DNA of 64,000 bases from Cotesia glomerata (Eukaryota; Arthropoda; Insecta; Hymenoptera; Braconidae). The notes beneath the pieces were generated by a model. That model was not told where the DNA came from. It did not search any database and saw only the letters and a program-made list of their open reading frames with translations. Positions 23,880 to 34,163 of this stretch are shown here, in pieces. A program made the position numbers and the translations under genes. The number at the start of each line of letters is the position of its first letter. Within the stretch, counting starts at the first letter, position 1. The stretch is from NCBI RefSeq assembly GCF_020080835.1, contig NC_058162.1, positions 21,272,144-21,336,143 on the forward strand, written 5' to 3'.

Positions 23880-24473
23880 TTAGCCAATGTTTAACAATTC
23901 TTTTATTTAAACATTTAGAGAATTTTAGTATTAAACATTGTTAAAAAAAAATTTCACATTGAAAAACTTTTCCGCGAGTCCAATTTTTGAACAAATTTTT
24001 TTACTTTTAATTTAATTAATAATTAATTTCATTAATGAAAAATTAAAAAAAATTTTCAAACGTCGGCTGATTTTTATATCATACTTTAATATTTATAAAA
24101 ATATTTGTTTATTCAAAAAAAAAAAAAAATACATGATTTCTGGAGATTCGAAACCAGCGCGTCAAGTTGCAAAGTCAATACTCTACCGTCGTGGCTAAAG
24201 CACTTGATGCTAAGTTTGATGAAATGAAACATATAAACTGCATTCAAGGAATTTTATTTTATGGAGAAAAAAAAAAATACTTCCGAAGGCGAGATTTGAA
24301 GCAGAGTTTTTCGAGCCAAGGAACTTTCTTTAATCTACTCTATATACGAGGTATATTATAATTGGTCTACATTATACATATTTTCTAGCGCCCGTTGCGC
24401 CACTATGGTTAATATCCCTCGTCGTGGAACTATAATCTCTTTCGATTTCCAACACGCGAGTGCGGACCCCCTG
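23880..24473 (-). repeat. Right long terminal inverted repeat of the P-like element
   Basis: Reverse complement of 21244-21780. It carries an extra 130-bp insert (24132-24262) absent from the left arm. Confidence 0.8.
24132..24262 (-). mobile_element. tRNA-like SINE remnant inside the right inverted repeat
   Basis: On the minus strand, GCCACGACGGTAGAGTATTG resembles an A box and GGTTTCGAATCTCC a B box, about 30 bp apart. The insert interrupts the inverted repeat, so it was added after the arms formed. Confidence 0.45.
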
Positions 24474-25333
24474 GTTTAACCCTTGTCCTCAGCAGCAGAT
24501 TCACCGTCACCGTCGGCTCCAGTGTCCATTGCTTCTTCCGTCTCAACTTCAGTTTGAATGCGTCGTGGTGATGACTGCCATTCCTCGTCCAGTTTCTTGA
24601 ATCTTCCAAGAGCATTGACTACAGCGGTTGTCTTGGTCTTTATCTCATTGTGGATATTGACCTTAGTTTGGACAAACTCTTGCAGCTCAATGGTCAGCTT
24701 TTCAAGGCGCTCCAGCGCTTGCGTTCTCTTCATTTCAGCGCTTGCTTCAATCGCTGCTTGTTGGGCATGAAGCCTGTTTCCACTCTTGTTTGTTTCCTGT
24801 AAATTACTCATACTTTTTGATTTACCAGCGCATCGTACGGAGTGGAGTGGGTGTACCCTCGGAGATAGTACTCCTACCCCAGTACCCTGAGGCCTAGCCG
24901 ACACTTAGCCAGTCCCGGAATACACGGACGGACTAGACTCGCTCGGGGTGGTGAAGATTCCGATCTCTAACACTCACTGCGTACTTCCTGATCAAGGCCC
25001 GAAGTGGCTGGCTCCTGATCCGCTACTGCAACTTACACCTCGGCAGACCAAGCTCACATCAGCCGTAGCCTGCATCGTCGGAAATAATCGACATGGGTTC
25101 CGGACACTTCCAATGAGTTACAGCAGGGAACGATCGTCTTGCTAGGTCAGTTAGTGTGACCAACCCATTAAAGGAGGGGGGAGGGGGGAGTTTTGTCCAC
25201 GGAAGCGTATTTTATTTGGCTCCTACCCTCAGTACCTCATCAACTAAGAGACCTAGTGTCATCCAAGGACAGCGAGCGTTCTCCCATCCGCTACGGGGAG
25301 ACGCGCCTGGTAGCAGTTTCTCCTCTGCCGCAG
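24474..25333 (-). mobile_element. R1-clade LINE copy A, 5' part
   Basis: It contains the 5' UTR and start of ORF1. The 5' end at 25333 lies directly beside (TG)n, as in copy B at 30250, and both copies share GC(G/C)GC...CAG(A/C)AG-like 5' sequence. Both are therefore complete at the 5' end, and their shortness comes from internal deletion. Confidence 0.85.
24476..24904 (-). pseudogene. R1 ORF1 N-terminal part, copy A
   Basis: The 142-residue frame includes a predicted coiled-coil-like stretch (about residues 45-105, AQQAAIEASAEMKRTQALE...) and an acidic tail (TGADGDGES). Copy B has a matching segment at 29340-29640. The frame ends at the P-like insertion, so its stop codon is created by the junction. 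The natural start may be the internal MSNLQET at about residue 32. Confidence 0.75.
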
Positions 25334-25753
25334 GTGTGTGTGTGTGTGTGTGTGGGTGGGTGGGTGTGAGTGTGAAAGTATGTGAAAGTACGTGAACCGC
25401 TTATAACTTTTGAACGGCTCATCCGATTTTATCGCGGTTGGTGCCATTTGAAAGAGCTTGGCCAAACTTAGATTTTGAGTTTAATTTGGACCGATTCATA
25501 TCAGTAGATTTTGAGAAATTTTAAAAAAACTAAGAAAAAAAATTTTTTCAAACGTGGTTTTTTTTGGATAAATTTTAAACGGCTCTACCGATTGATTCAA
25601 AAAACTCATCAGCATAATATCACATAAATTATGTTTTGAGCTTAAAAATCTCAAAAACGTCATAAGTACAATTTTAAGCACCCAGATATGGAATTAGCGA
25701 GAAGTTGCAGGGATGGCCTTTAGGGTGAGCCGTTTTACTAATTTTTTTTTTCA
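25334..25753 (+). repeat. Hub repeat A, right part
   Basis: (TG)n at 25334-25360, then TAACTTTTGAACGGCTCATCCGATTTTATCGCGG and on to GGAAGTTGCAGGGATGGCCTTTAGGG-like DNA and a final T run, as in copies B-D. This copy is shorter than C and D because part of the middle is missing. Confidence 0.8.
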
Positions 25754-26167
25754 ATCTTATCATAGGTTTTTGAGAAGGACTGTATAGCAAATCTTAACTC
25801 AATACTACTTAATATAATGATAATTGATTTCTTTTGACCGTCAGTTATAATAATTTTTCTGTTTTTAGATCAGTCTTATTAATCTTTTTTAACTTCGTGC
25901 TATAAATTACAAATTTAAAAAAAAATCGGAAAGTTATTAGTTTCATCCCGATTTTCGAAAGTGAAGTTGAAAGTAAAATAGAAATTTGATAAGTAATTTA
26001 TGTGGAGATTACTTGCTAGAAATTCGTTCATTTTTTATCACGGATATTATTTTTTTTTTTTTTTTTTTTAATATTCTGACATATTTTTTTTATCTTTATC
26101 CATTCAATTGATTATCTTTGATAAAATAAGCCCTCAAGTATACCTTAAATCCTTGCGCTTATAAGCG
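25754..26167. other. Intergenic with a degraded hub-repeat start
   Basis: AT-rich. Bases 25888-25975 resemble the first 90 bp of the hub repeat (TTAACTTCGTGCTATAAA...ATCGGAAAGTTATT) but end without a (TG)n tract. Confidence 0.45.
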
Positions 26168-26330
26168 CATATCGATGGTTTTCTAACGCAACCTCGTATC
26201 TCAAAAATAACAACTTTAAAGATGAGGTAAAAAATAGCTTATAAAAATCTAATATTCATCTAAAAACAATATTTATTAAATGTATTTTCTAAAAATACTA
26301 TCGTATTTATTATTAATCTGGTTTATATTT

Positions 26331-26493
26331 TTAACTTCCTGCTAAGAAAATTGAAAATTTTCAAAAATCGGGAAGTTATTGGTTTCACTCCGTTTTTCAA
26401 AAATCGAGTTTTTAACGGATGTTGACGTTTTGAGGTCCTAGGAAGCCTTCCCGAACGTTTCCGCGATGATGTCCGTACGTCTGTGTGTGTGTG
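26331..26493 (+). repeat. Hub repeat B, left part
   Basis: It starts TAACTTCCTGCTAAGAAAAT and runs to the (TG)n tract at 26481-26493, where R1 copy B is inserted. Confidence 0.8.
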
Positions 26494-26889
26494 TTTTTTT
26501 TTTTTTTTTTTTAACTTAGGGGGGGGGGAATCCCTTTTACGGATTCCAGGCATAGCTGTTCGGCCTGGATATGTGGCGACTCGACGCAGCGTCATACTAA
26601 AACTCGACGCTAACGCCCCTACCCACTAAACCCTAAACCCCTTTTCTTCTTTCCTCTAATCCCTCATGGAAGCCGCCGTCAGGCATTACTTCGTGAGGGG
26701 AGGATCTAGCTACTGCTATTCTTTCTGGTGGCTAAGGTGTTATTTTTCCTTCCTTCTAGTTTCTGTCATTTGCCCTTTTTCTTTCAATAGAACGCAGCTC
26801 TGTAAGCACTTCGGTGGTAAACGTTCTTGTGGCGTTCCAGGCAGCTTCGGATGCAGCATTTCTTCTACTATTGACTCTGGTGTGATTTT

Positions 26890-27918
26890 CTTGTTCAGGA
26901 TCTTCTCTAACTCATCACGCTAAGGGTTAAAACGAGGGCACTCAAAGAAAACGTGCTCCGCATTTTCAGCAACTCTTGGGTAAGACGGACACTCTGGGGA
27001 ATTATCGTGCTTAAAGCGATGAAGGTACTCCCGGAAACAGCCGTGTCCTGACAACATCTAGGTCAGATAGTAGTTGGCCTCGCCGTGATTCCGGTTAAGC
27101 CAAACGTCAATCCTTGGTATAAGTCGATGAGTCCATCTTCCCTTCTCCGCAGCATCCCATAGTTGTTGCCATCTTGCTATACTATGTTGTCGCTCTTCAG
27201 TTCTCAGTTCTTCAGCGCTCAATGTAGATGACCTCTTTCGGTGGTATAGGTTCCGTCTTTCCTCAGCTAGAACTCTAAGAGGCAGAGTTCCAGAAATGAC
27301 GCACACTGCCTCCTCGGATATTGTGCGGAAGGCGCTTGCAACTCTCAGTGCACTTAATCGGTAGACCGGTCCGGTTTTCCTCCATGATTCCTGGGTCTCC
27401 AGCGCGTCTGCCCAAACGGATATTCCATATGTGAGCACTGATGTGACTACTGACGACAGCAATAGTCTCCTGCTCTGCTTCGGGCCTCCAACATTCGGCA
27501 TCAGTCTTGATAGACTAGTTACCACCGCTGATGCTTTAGCACTTAAGTGTTCGACCTGTTGCTTAAAGTTCAGTCGGGCATCCAGCGTCACCCCCAGATA
27601 TCGGATAAATGGTTGCGATGCGATTTCCTACTCGCCGACATTCAGCTTGATGTTTTCTACGATCTTTCTGCTGGTGATGAGCACAGCTTCAGTTTTGTGC
27701 TTGGCTAACTCCAACTTCATCATCTCCATCCATAGGTTAATCCGGCTAAATGTGATATCGAAAGCCAGATTGATCTCTTCCAAGTGTTTCGCGACAATGA
27801 CTACCGCTACATCATCGGCATATGCAACAAGTTTCACCTCTGATGGTAATGCAACTCTCAGGAGACCATCATACATGATGTTCCACAGCAAAGGACCCAA
27901 AACCGAGCCCTGTGGCAC
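26890..27918 (-). pseudogene. R1 ORF2 reverse transcriptase and C-terminus, copy B
   Basis: Starting at 27918 the frame has PQGSVLGPLLWN, the YADD box and HKTEAVLITSRK, then a stop at 27628. It continues from 27591 (MTLDARLNFKQQVEHLSAKAS) to a stop at 27058, followed by the SGHG...REYLHRFKHD and AEHVFFECPRF segments. The fingers of the RT are deleted. At least two stops and frame breaks make it non-functional. Confidence 0.87.
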
Positions 27919-27972
27919 TCCTCCGGTTATCTAATAATTACCGTAACTCCTATTCTTTTCCGCTTCACAGCA

Positions 27973-28368
27973 TTATTTATATTTGTAAAAATGCTTACCG
28001 TCTTCGGTCAGTCGATCCAGGAAGTCAGTAAAGTCGGCAATGGAAAGGCTAGGTGGTGCATAACAACTATAAAAACGGATGTCGTTAATAGACGCTGCTA
28101 CAAAGCCGATGCTATCATTGCTCACTATGCTCTGGAAGGGAAGTTTGCCACAGGACCAGATGACAGCCTTGGTGGTGCTGTCAGTTTCCCAAGGTTGGTT
28201 ATTCAGGTGTCTGTATGGCTCTGCTATTATTACTAAATCAAGCTCTAATTCACGCACGGTCTGTACGAGCAGGTCATGCGCGGCCTCACAGTGATTGAGG
28301 TTAAGCTGTAATATCCTCATGTTTGCTTGCTTGTCATTCTCTGGAGTGCCTCTTTGTATACCGGGCAC
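27973..28368 (-). pseudogene. R1 ORF2 endonuclease, N-terminal part, copy B
   Basis: A 131-residue frame with MRILQLNLNHCEAAHDLL, DLVIIAEPYRHLNNQPWE, IWSCGK and FYSCYAPPS. Unlike copy A it has no stop at the KAVIW position (copy A has TAG for the Trp codon). It is truncated after LTEDGKHF by the deletion. It overlaps the end of ORF1 by 52 bp. Confidence 0.88.
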
Positions 28369-29770
28369 CTGTATGTGCTGGCGTGATGGGCAGCGTTCTC
28401 TGCGCTCTTATTTTCCGCGTATAATACACACTTCGCTGGGTTTTTACAGTCCGCAATCTTGTGTCCTTCGTGGCCGCATCTAATGCATAGCTTGGATCGA
28501 TCTGTCTTGCTTCTGCACTGGGATCCGTAGTGCCCGAAATGCCAGCATTTGTAACATTGGGTAGGTTTCCTCGTGGCTCTAATTCGGCAGTTGACCCAGC
28601 CAATTCGGATTTTACCGCTTCCTTCTAATATCTTCTGAGCTGCTGCAGCCGGTAGTGTCACGACAGCGGTTTAAGTACCTCTGTAGGCTTTGCGGATCTT
28701 GATTGTCTCTGGTGGTATTTCGCAGAGCTCCTTGATTACCGTATGCAGGGCAGCCTGAATATCCTCCTTTGTTGTGGTGTCATCTAGGTCTCGGATCTCG
28801 ATGTCTTCTTGTGGCCCTTTGCAGATCACTTTGGCCTCCTCCTTAAGAATGTTTGCGATGGTCTATTGCAGGCCTTGGCCTTTGTCCACGCTCTTCCGCG
28901 AAATCGTAATCAGCAAGTCCCCGTTTCTGGTCTTGTTGATCTTGTCCACCGTTGTGCGAACCTGCTCATCAGGGACGTCCTTCTTTATGCGACGCAGAAT
29001 CTCGGCGTACTTTGCTTTCTCGGCCGGGCGGATGATCAGTGCGTCGGGTCTGATCCATTTGAGCGGTTTTTTGCGCTTAGGCTCCGGCCTGGGCTTCTTT
29101 GAAGGTTCCTTTGGGAGCTGTTCTTTGGCTAGCCTCCGTTTCTCTTTCCTTGCGTAGACATCTTTCCAATCAGTCGCGTCTTTTTTTTTTCGGCGTTCTG
29201 CTTCATCACGTTTTTCGAAGGACTTGGTTTCAAGTCCTTTCTCTTCGTCAATCGCCCATCTATTCCATCTGGGGAGTTTCGGTCCTTCCTCTTGTTAGAC
29301 TTGTTGGAAGTATGACCTTCGTCTTTAGCATGAGATTCACCGTCACCATCGCCTCCGGTGTCCACTGATTCTTCGATCTGCACAGTAAGTTGACTGCTCT
29401 TCTCCGGCGTAAGACGAGGAGTGAGTCGTGGAGGTGACTGCCATTCTTCGTCCAGTTTTTTAAACCTTCGTAGGGCGTTAACTACCCCGGTTGCCTTGGC
29501 CTTTACCTCTTTATGGATATTGACCTTTGATTGGACAAACTCATGCAGTTCGCTGGTCAGCTTTTCGAGGCGTTACAACGTTTGCGTCCGCTTCATCTCA
29601 GCGCTTGCTGTAATCGCTGCTTCTTGGGCGTGAGGCCCACTAATACTTCTGTCCTTTTCTTGTTTTTTCGTTTCTTCCATGATTTTGAGTGATACTCCAA
29701 AGCAAAAGGTCGTCTCCGAACGCGATGCCTCCGGAAGTGGAGGGGTGATCACTCTTACAGCTACCTCCAT
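28317..29770 (-). pseudogene. R1 ORF1 gag-like protein, copy B (several breaks)
   Basis: The N-terminal segment 29573-29770 (MEETKKQEKDRS...AQEAAITASAEMKRTQTL) ends at a stop. It continues through 29129-29572 (TGGDGDGESHAKDEG, basic KRKDRNSPDG) with further breaks. The zinc-knuckle region is at 28317-28661, with CYKCWHFGHYGSQC and CIRCGHEGHKIADC. Copy A keeps this region open where B is broken, so the two copies decayed independently. Confidence 0.83.
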
Positions 29771-30250
29771 TGCTATAAGAGCTTTCGGTCATTGAAGCGG
29801 GAAATCTCAACCGCTTCGACCTTGCACCTGCTTCCTTCATCGGTTCCTCTTGCTCCCGTGGGTGCGGCACGTAGATGCTGGGAGTTACCACGTATACCGC
29901 GCTATAAGGATCATTTCGCACATCTCTTTCGAGCAGCGTCGCCGTATCCGATTGCGTACGTGACCCTAGGTCAGATGGTGTGACCAACCCTTCCTGCCGA
30001 AAGAGGAGTTTTCGTTTTTTACCGCGAGAGCTATTTTATTTCGCTCTTACCCTCTGCTCCGAGGAACAGCGAGCCTTTTCCGACCCACAAGGATACACGG
30101 ACGGTGGCTGTTACTCTTCAGCTCCGATGCCTGATTTGGTCCGCGAGGGCTATTTTATTTTGCCCCAATCCGCCGATCTTACGACCGGTTAGGACCCCCC
30201 CTATCCGCCACCTGGGGACGCGCCCGGTGGGAGTTTGGCTTCTTCCGACG

Positions 30251-30267
30251 GTGTGTGTGTGTGTGTG

Positions 30268-30332
<65 letters not shown>

Positions 30333-30994
30333 TCGTATGTAAATCTCTCATAACTTTTGAACGGCTTGACCGATTTCATCGCGGTTGGCGCTATTCGAAA
30401 GGGCTTGACTAAACTTAGATTTTGACCATAATTTGGACTGATTCGAACCAGTAGATTTTGAGAAATCTCAAAAAAACTGCAAAAAAAATTTTTTTCAAAT
30501 GTGGTTTTTTTGGAATAACTTTCAAATGGCTTAACTGATCGATTCTAAAAACTAATCAGCTCTGAACATCAAAAAAACGTCGATTGCCGCCAGCCCGGCC
30601 GAAATCAGTTAATTCGTTCGTGAGTTATCGTTAACGAAAAAAATCAAAAAAATCGTTTTTAGGGAATTACTTTAAAATTCCTTGTTCGATCAATTTAAAT
30701 TTAAAAGTCCTTTCCATTATGAGGCTTTAAAAACTACGTTGAATGCCACCACCCACGTAAAAATTGGTTCATTCATTCAAAAGTTATTGCGGTTTAAAAA
30801 TTCAAAAAATAGTATTTTATTCAACTTCTAGCAGATTTTTGAGCTCGGAGAGCTCAAAATGATACGAAAATTATTTTTTTAAGCTCAAAGAGCTCAAAAA
30901 CGTAATAAATGCAGTTTTGTGCGCTTAAGTATGAAATGAGCGGGAAGTTGCAGGGATGGCCTTTAGGGTCAACCGTTTTCCTAATTTTTTTTTT
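30251..30994 (+). repeat. Hub repeat B, right part
   Basis: A (TG)n tract to about 30331, then TAACTTTTGAACGGCTTGACCG, and the terminal GGGAAGTTGCAGGGATGGCC and T run. Includes the short AGCTC(G/A)GAGAGCTC palindromes also present in C and D. Confidence 0.85.
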
Positions 30995-31090
30995 CAGTAA
31001 CTTGTTTATAATTAATTATTAATTTTTCAGTAGAACCCTTTCATCTTCAAGAATCGAGATACGTGGTTGTGTTAGAAAACCCTCGATATG

Positions 31091-32277
31091 GATTTAGACT
31101 TACCGAGCTTTATTTTGCTTTTAGTTCCAAGGAGCTGCCAGTGGTGGTGCTTCAGTTAGAAACTTTTTCTTTCGGAAGAGCTTGTGCAATTAGAATTCAT
31201 ACTTTGCTTTCATGAAATGTACATTCATGTAAACAGGGTATTAAGTTACATCATTACGAAAAAGATTTTAATAAGTGATCTGTTTATCTATGCTATTATA
31301 TTGAAGCAGAGGTATCGTTTCAATAATGTGGCCAATGAAATCAAGTGATTAGTTTAGTTATTCGGACTATAATAATTTCGCGAAATAATTGACAGATCAG
31401 TGGAGAAATTGTTATTATGATACCGCTCGCCCTTGTAACTTCTATGCATATGATCTTCCATCACTCGAAAGCAGATAACAATTTGTGTAGACGGGTAATA
31501 GATGCTTTTCTGTAACATTCGTCGAAACCATTTAATTTTAACCCGTTGTTTTGTTGCATGAATTTCAATTATGCTAGAAGCATCCAAGCTACGTTATTTG
31601 ATTTTCTCGATAATTAATTATTTTGTTTTAAATTTATTCGGGTATTTCTAGCGGAAAATTTGCATTCAAATTTTAAATTAAAAAAAATAATTACTTTAAC
31701 CGATGAAACATGATATTGATGTTCAACAAAATTAAACCCATGGTATGTTTGTTGGCCCTATTACATCGTACGATCCACAATAATTGACGCGAATGGAAAA
31801 AGAAAAAAAAAGTTAAAATGTTATTTTAATTTTATATTGTATATTTTACACTAGTTTGTTCGAATTTATATTTTATGGTAATTCAATACAAACATCAACA
31901 CCAAAAAAATTTTATTCATTTTTTTCGTCATTTTCACGTAACTTTAATGGTCACATTGTGTATCGAACGCAGTTTTATATTTATACTACAGAAAAATATT
32001 CACCTCAGTGACGGCAGCATAGTAAATAATTTTTATTCTAGTAGCCGACCGATTTGTAGGAAGTAAATTTAACAAAATGTAGTATGCTCTTGTGTATTGA
32101 ACGGGTTTTAGATTACAAATGACTTATTTGTTACTTAGTAATTTATCAACAATTAATTTTATATGAAAAATGTCGAGATGAGTTATCGGAGAAAAATTCT
32201 TATAAATCGTAAAAATTAAACTTGTGGAAAAAATTCAAGTTTAATCATACAAAATTGAACCTTTAATATTTATTCCA
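31091..32277. other. Intergenic, no gene recognised
   Basis: AT-rich. A stretch at 31125-31170 has mixed composition (GAGCTGCCAGTGGTGGTG) after a TTTTAG that could pass for an acceptor site, but no donor or long frame follows. Confidence 0.4.
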
Positions 32278-32930
32278 AACGTTAAATTTTCCACGATAGG
32301 TCAGATATATAAAGACTGATAATTCGAATTTATCGCAACAGTTTCAATTTTTGATATTATTTTTTCAATATACATTGATAAAAGTAATTGTAACATTTTG
32401 TAAACAGGCAACGTTGAATAATAGTCATTAATACACAAAATAACAAGGTCTCTAGAGTATTGAATGTCAAAGTAATTGTTGAATATCATCAACGAGTGCC
32501 ATGAAAATTCGCAAAGCGAAACAGTAAGTTCAGCACATTAAACTGAATCAACTTTATAGTTATAACTTTTGTTGAACTCATAGGAAGTATATTTCAAACC
32601 TAGCAATCTTTACTATTTTACTTTGTACAATTTTACACGTGATCGTGACCTTCTATCCTTTCTTCCTTGAAAATGCAATTTCCTGCTTTGTCATTTGTCG
32701 ACAAGCATTACACACCTGGCTTATAATTTCACTGAGGTATGATAAATTTTATTGGTCTTACAGCGTTGGGGTTCAACGTCAATCTTCCGTACGTAGGGTC
32801 TTGGGTTCGAATCCTCGCTAGGGCAAATGCGATTTATTAAAATAATTCATTAAACAAATATATATTGAGCTTAAGTTAAGTTTATCCAATGATCATGATT
32901 GTAATTAGCGTTTATAATGAAACTGTTCTG
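32278..32930 (+). repeat. Dispersed repeat with tRNA-like segment, copy 2
   Basis: Similar to 10098-10720. This copy keeps the best B box, GGGTTCGAATCCTCGC (32805), downstream of TGGTCTTACAGCGTTGGGG at 32753. About 80-85% alike by eye. Confidence 0.7.
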
Positions 32931-33104
32931 TACCCATCACGATACTACGTTCACGATTCACTGGATAGTTACTAGAAGGGTATTGTTTTTTTATGCTTCT
33001 TGTTTTTTTGTGAGTTTCTTTTTCAATAAAAATCTATCAAAACAAATGGATTTCTAAGCCTCTTAAAGTTCTTAATTAAAGATATCTACCAACATTTCCA
33101 ACCT

Positions 33105-34163
33105 TTAAGGGGTTAGGGGTAGTCAGAGGCACGAAAAAATGAGAATTTTCAGTATTTTTTTTTTTGCTATTAAATCATGTTATTTTACAAAAGTAGTAAT
33201 ATGGCATTATTATACAATGTTTTGACTTGAAGTCACGAAAATTTCAAAAAAAAAAAAATTTTATTTCCAAAGTTATAGCTGTCTGTGTTGACCCAGTTCC
33301 AAAAAAAGGTCCTTGCGGTGACAATCATAAGTCCTTGGAGATTCATCTAAAATCAATCGGATGAAAAAAATTAGTTTTATAAATAGATAATCCTGGGCCT
33401 GATCGAAGGATTTTTTTTTTTCAAAAATTAACAAAATGGCGGCCTCAGGAAATTTTTGTCTAGATTTTTGGGAAAAAATCAACAGTTGATTGGTCTTAAA
33501 AAATCGAAATTTTTGAAAAAAAAAAAAAAAAAAATCCTTCAATCAGGCCCGAGTTTATTATGTATTCTAAAAGCTGTATAAATTTCAAGCTCTCCACTTA
33601 CTTCAGTGCGCTGGTAAGAGCACCAAGAATCTTCGCCTTTGGGACACATATCATGATTCGGATTTTCATCAGTCGAACCGTAGTGGTAAAAAGTTGCCAT
33701 AATAGCAGATTTCATATCTTCAATAGAATCGCAATGACGACGTATTGATAAACCATAGTACACAGTTAATTTGTCTATTACTTTTCCTGTAAGCCTACCT
33801 CTACCACCAAGACCTTCTTGTTTAGTTTTCAGAGTACGCAGTCGAGTTCCCATCCGCTTCTGAACATGGCCTATACATTCTTTTTTATTTATGGTTGTAT
33901 TTTTGTAAGGATCTGCTTTTATAATTCCAGAATAGGATGACAATAGAACCTTAAAAGGGGGTTTCTTGAAGCTGCCGCTAGCTATCTGCTCCCGAGCGCT
34001 TTGAAGTACCCGAGCTCTCTTTGTTATTTGTCGAATAACTCAAAAACTAATTATCGGATCGACTTGAAATTTTCAGAGAATATTTTTAAGATATTACACA
34101 TAACGAAAATGCAAAAAAAAATTATTGATTTTTTGAAAATTCTGACTACCCCTAACCCCTTAA
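33105..34163. mobile_element. TTAA-flanked DNA transposon with perfect 19-bp inverted ends
   Basis: GGGGTTAGGGGTAGTCAGA at 33109 is repeated inverted at 34141-34159, with TTAA immediately outside on both sides (33105-33108, 34160-34163). The size is 1,051 bp without the duplications. A TTAA target is typical of piggyBac and Kolobok. The encoded fragment does not look like piggyBac, so Kolobok or another TTAA group is more likely. Only part of a transposase remains. Confidence 0.8.
33539..33943 (-). pseudogene. Transposase fragment (Mutator-like/Kolobok-type domain)
   Basis: The 134-residue frame contains KKECIGHVQKRMGTRLR, GRGRLTGKVIDKLTVYYGLS and DMCPKGEDSWCSYQR. I recognise this wording from a family annotated as Mutator-like transposase domain in many insect genomes. 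The recognition is from memory of the family style, not a search. The C-terminal side ends at a stop near an A run, and the rest of the enzyme is missing. It lies wholly within the TTAA-flanked element. Confidence 0.6.

Larger units (their letters stand above)
21244..24473. mobile_element. P-superfamily DNA transposon, internally deleted, inserted in R1 copy A
   Basis: It is 3,230 bp and is flanked by the perfect 8-bp duplication GTTTAACC (21236-21243, 24474-24481). The inverted ends begin CAGGGGGTCCGCACTCGCG. Inverted similarity extends to about 21780 and 23880, so the ends are roughly 550-bp inverted repeats with different small insertions in each. Inside, on the minus strand, are a truncated THAP domain and a C-terminal transposase-like region. 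The CAGGG tip and 8-bp duplication also fit hAT, but the THAP and LESLFGWLRQRS segments favour the P superfamily. Confidence 0.8.
26494..30250 (-). mobile_element. R1-clade LINE copy B
   Basis: It is 3.76 kb with a poly-A tail at 26494-26512 (plus-strand T run) and a 5' end flush with (TG)n at 30251. It has the same gene order and about the same sequence as copy A, but a different internal deletion (endonuclease joined to RT at about 27935-27972). It is inserted at the equivalent tract of the same host repeat and in the same orientation relative to it. Confidence 0.9.
26168..31090. mobile_element. Inverted-repeat element hosting hub repeat B
   Basis: Inverted ends of about 36 bp (CATATCGATGGTTTTCTAAC at 26168 and its near match, inverted, ending at 31090) share roughly 32 positions. 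Without the hub repeat and LINE, only about 260 bp remains, the size of a small non-autonomous DNA transposon. No clear target duplication was found. Confidence 0.6.

Noticed and set aside
21244..24473. hAT element
   Set aside because: The 8-bp duplication and CAGGG tip fit hAT, but the THAP-like N-terminus and the transposase segment favour the P superfamily. Kept as an alternative only.
33105..34163. piggyBac element
   Set aside because: The TTAA site fits, but the encoded fragment lacks any piggyBac-like wording.
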